A stretch of DNA of 64,000 nt from Mesopusillimonas faecipullorum (GTDB taxonomy: Bacteria > Pseudomonadota > Gammaproteobacteria > Burkholderiales > Burkholderiaceae_B). This document shows positions 63,871 through 64,000 of the stretch, piece by piece. Each line of letters starts with the position of its first letter. The stretch's first letter is position 1. A program made the translations under genes and the position numbers. Location of the stretch: assembly GCF_020539505.1 (NCBI RefSeq), contig NZ_JACDXW010000005.1:248001-312000 (forward strand), written 5' to 3'. The notes below the pieces were generated by a model, which saw only the letters and a list, made by a program, of their open reading frames with translations, searched no databases and was not told the DNA's origin.

Positions 63871-64000
63871 CAAGGCATCCTGGAAAGCAGGCCACCCAGC
63901 TCGGCCAGCACGGGCCCGTCGGCCTGTCTGACACGCAACGTGAGTTGCCGGAAAGCATTATGAGCGGTGCGCTGGACCTGCTGTTCGCAAACGAATTCCA
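63870..64000 (-). CDS. gspI: Type II secretion minor pseudopilin GspI (3' part)
   Basis: The last 42 codons of a frame enter from the right edge and stop at 63870. The tail reads as a GspI C-terminus (FRQLTLRVRQADG then VLAELGGLLSR). Position directly before gspJ and the TGATG junction support it. The N-terminal pilin helix is outside the window. Confidence 0.8.
   Translation of the reverse strand, partial: EFVCEQQVQRTAHNAFRQLTLRVRQADGPVLAELGGLLSRMP

Noticed and set aside
1-64000. tRNA, rRNA, CRISPR arrays, insertion sequences, phage genes
   Set aside because: No cloverleaf with CCA end, no regularly spaced repeats, no transposase and no phage structural genes were seen. Gaps are short. A tRNA scan was not possible, so a missed one is unlikely but not excluded. 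XerC is the housekeeping recombinase, not an integrase.

Overview
The window looks like chromosomal DNA of a high-GC betaproteobacterium of the Alcaligenaceae (Bordetella / Achromobacter / Pusillimonas type). This rests on housekeeping order (metK, two lipid A acyltransferases, DUF484 protein, xerC; cobW-type GTPase, dksA, hslV, hslU), on protein features such as a cysteine-poor DksA and an RpsC with a long Arg/Gly/Pro tail, and on dense operons with ATGA/GTGA overlaps. No species call is possible from sequence alone. I saw no rRNA, tRNA, CRISPR array or insertion sequence.

Layout. 0-9.5 kb is housekeeping: an unknown lipoprotein, a DUF1289 protein and metK on the minus strand, then lpxL-like pair, DUF484 and xerC on the plus strand, then a zinc-uptake locus (znuB, znuC, an unlisted 48-residue membrane ORF, a perfect 18-bp palindrome that fits a Zur operator, and zur). 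9.5-15.4 kb is one minus-strand operon: FCD-GntR regulator, permease, ATPase, second permease, NMT1/SsuA-type binding protein and an amidohydrolase. 15.7-18.3 kb is an aromatic-type aldehyde dehydrogenase divergent from an AraC regulator. 18.5-22.9 kb holds a His-rich COG0523 GTPase, dksA, hslVU and a methyltransferase.

23-37.5 kb is accessory catabolism: maleate cis-trans isomerase, LysR, flavin reductase, LysR, a gentisate/salicylate-type ring-cleaving bicupin, an FAH-family hydrolase, a nitrilase, an FCD-GntR, then an AT-rich minus-strand block (TRAP transporter, RidA, DUF1989), a second RidA, another FCD-GntR and a second FAH protein. 37.5-46.2 kb carries a branched-chain-amino-acid-type ABC transporter and a complete 3-hydroxybenzoate to gentisate to maleylpyruvate to fumarylpyruvate pathway ending in fumarate and pyruvate (monooxygenase, GST-type isomerase, FAH hydrolase, gentisate dioxygenase). 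46.4-49.4 kb has an HMG-CoA-lyase-like protein, a class III CoA-transferase and a TauE/SafE permease.

49.5-54.3 kb is a ribosomal protein operon, rplC to rpsQ, without rpsJ in front and with a terminator after rpsQ. Upstream of rplC lies a small guanine deaminase remnant with a large internal deletion, then a type II secretion operon (gspI partial, J, K, L, M, N, D, E, F) running off the right edge.

Working together: the window can be read as offering two gentisate-type ring-cleavage routes. One is canonical and uses a GST isomerase. The other (bicupin, FAH protein, maleate isomerase) has no isomerase of its own and may hydrolyse the ring-cleavage product directly to maleate and pyruvate. 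That second route, and the nitrilase/TRAP/RidA/DUF1989 set beside it, are the best candidates here for an undescribed pathway.
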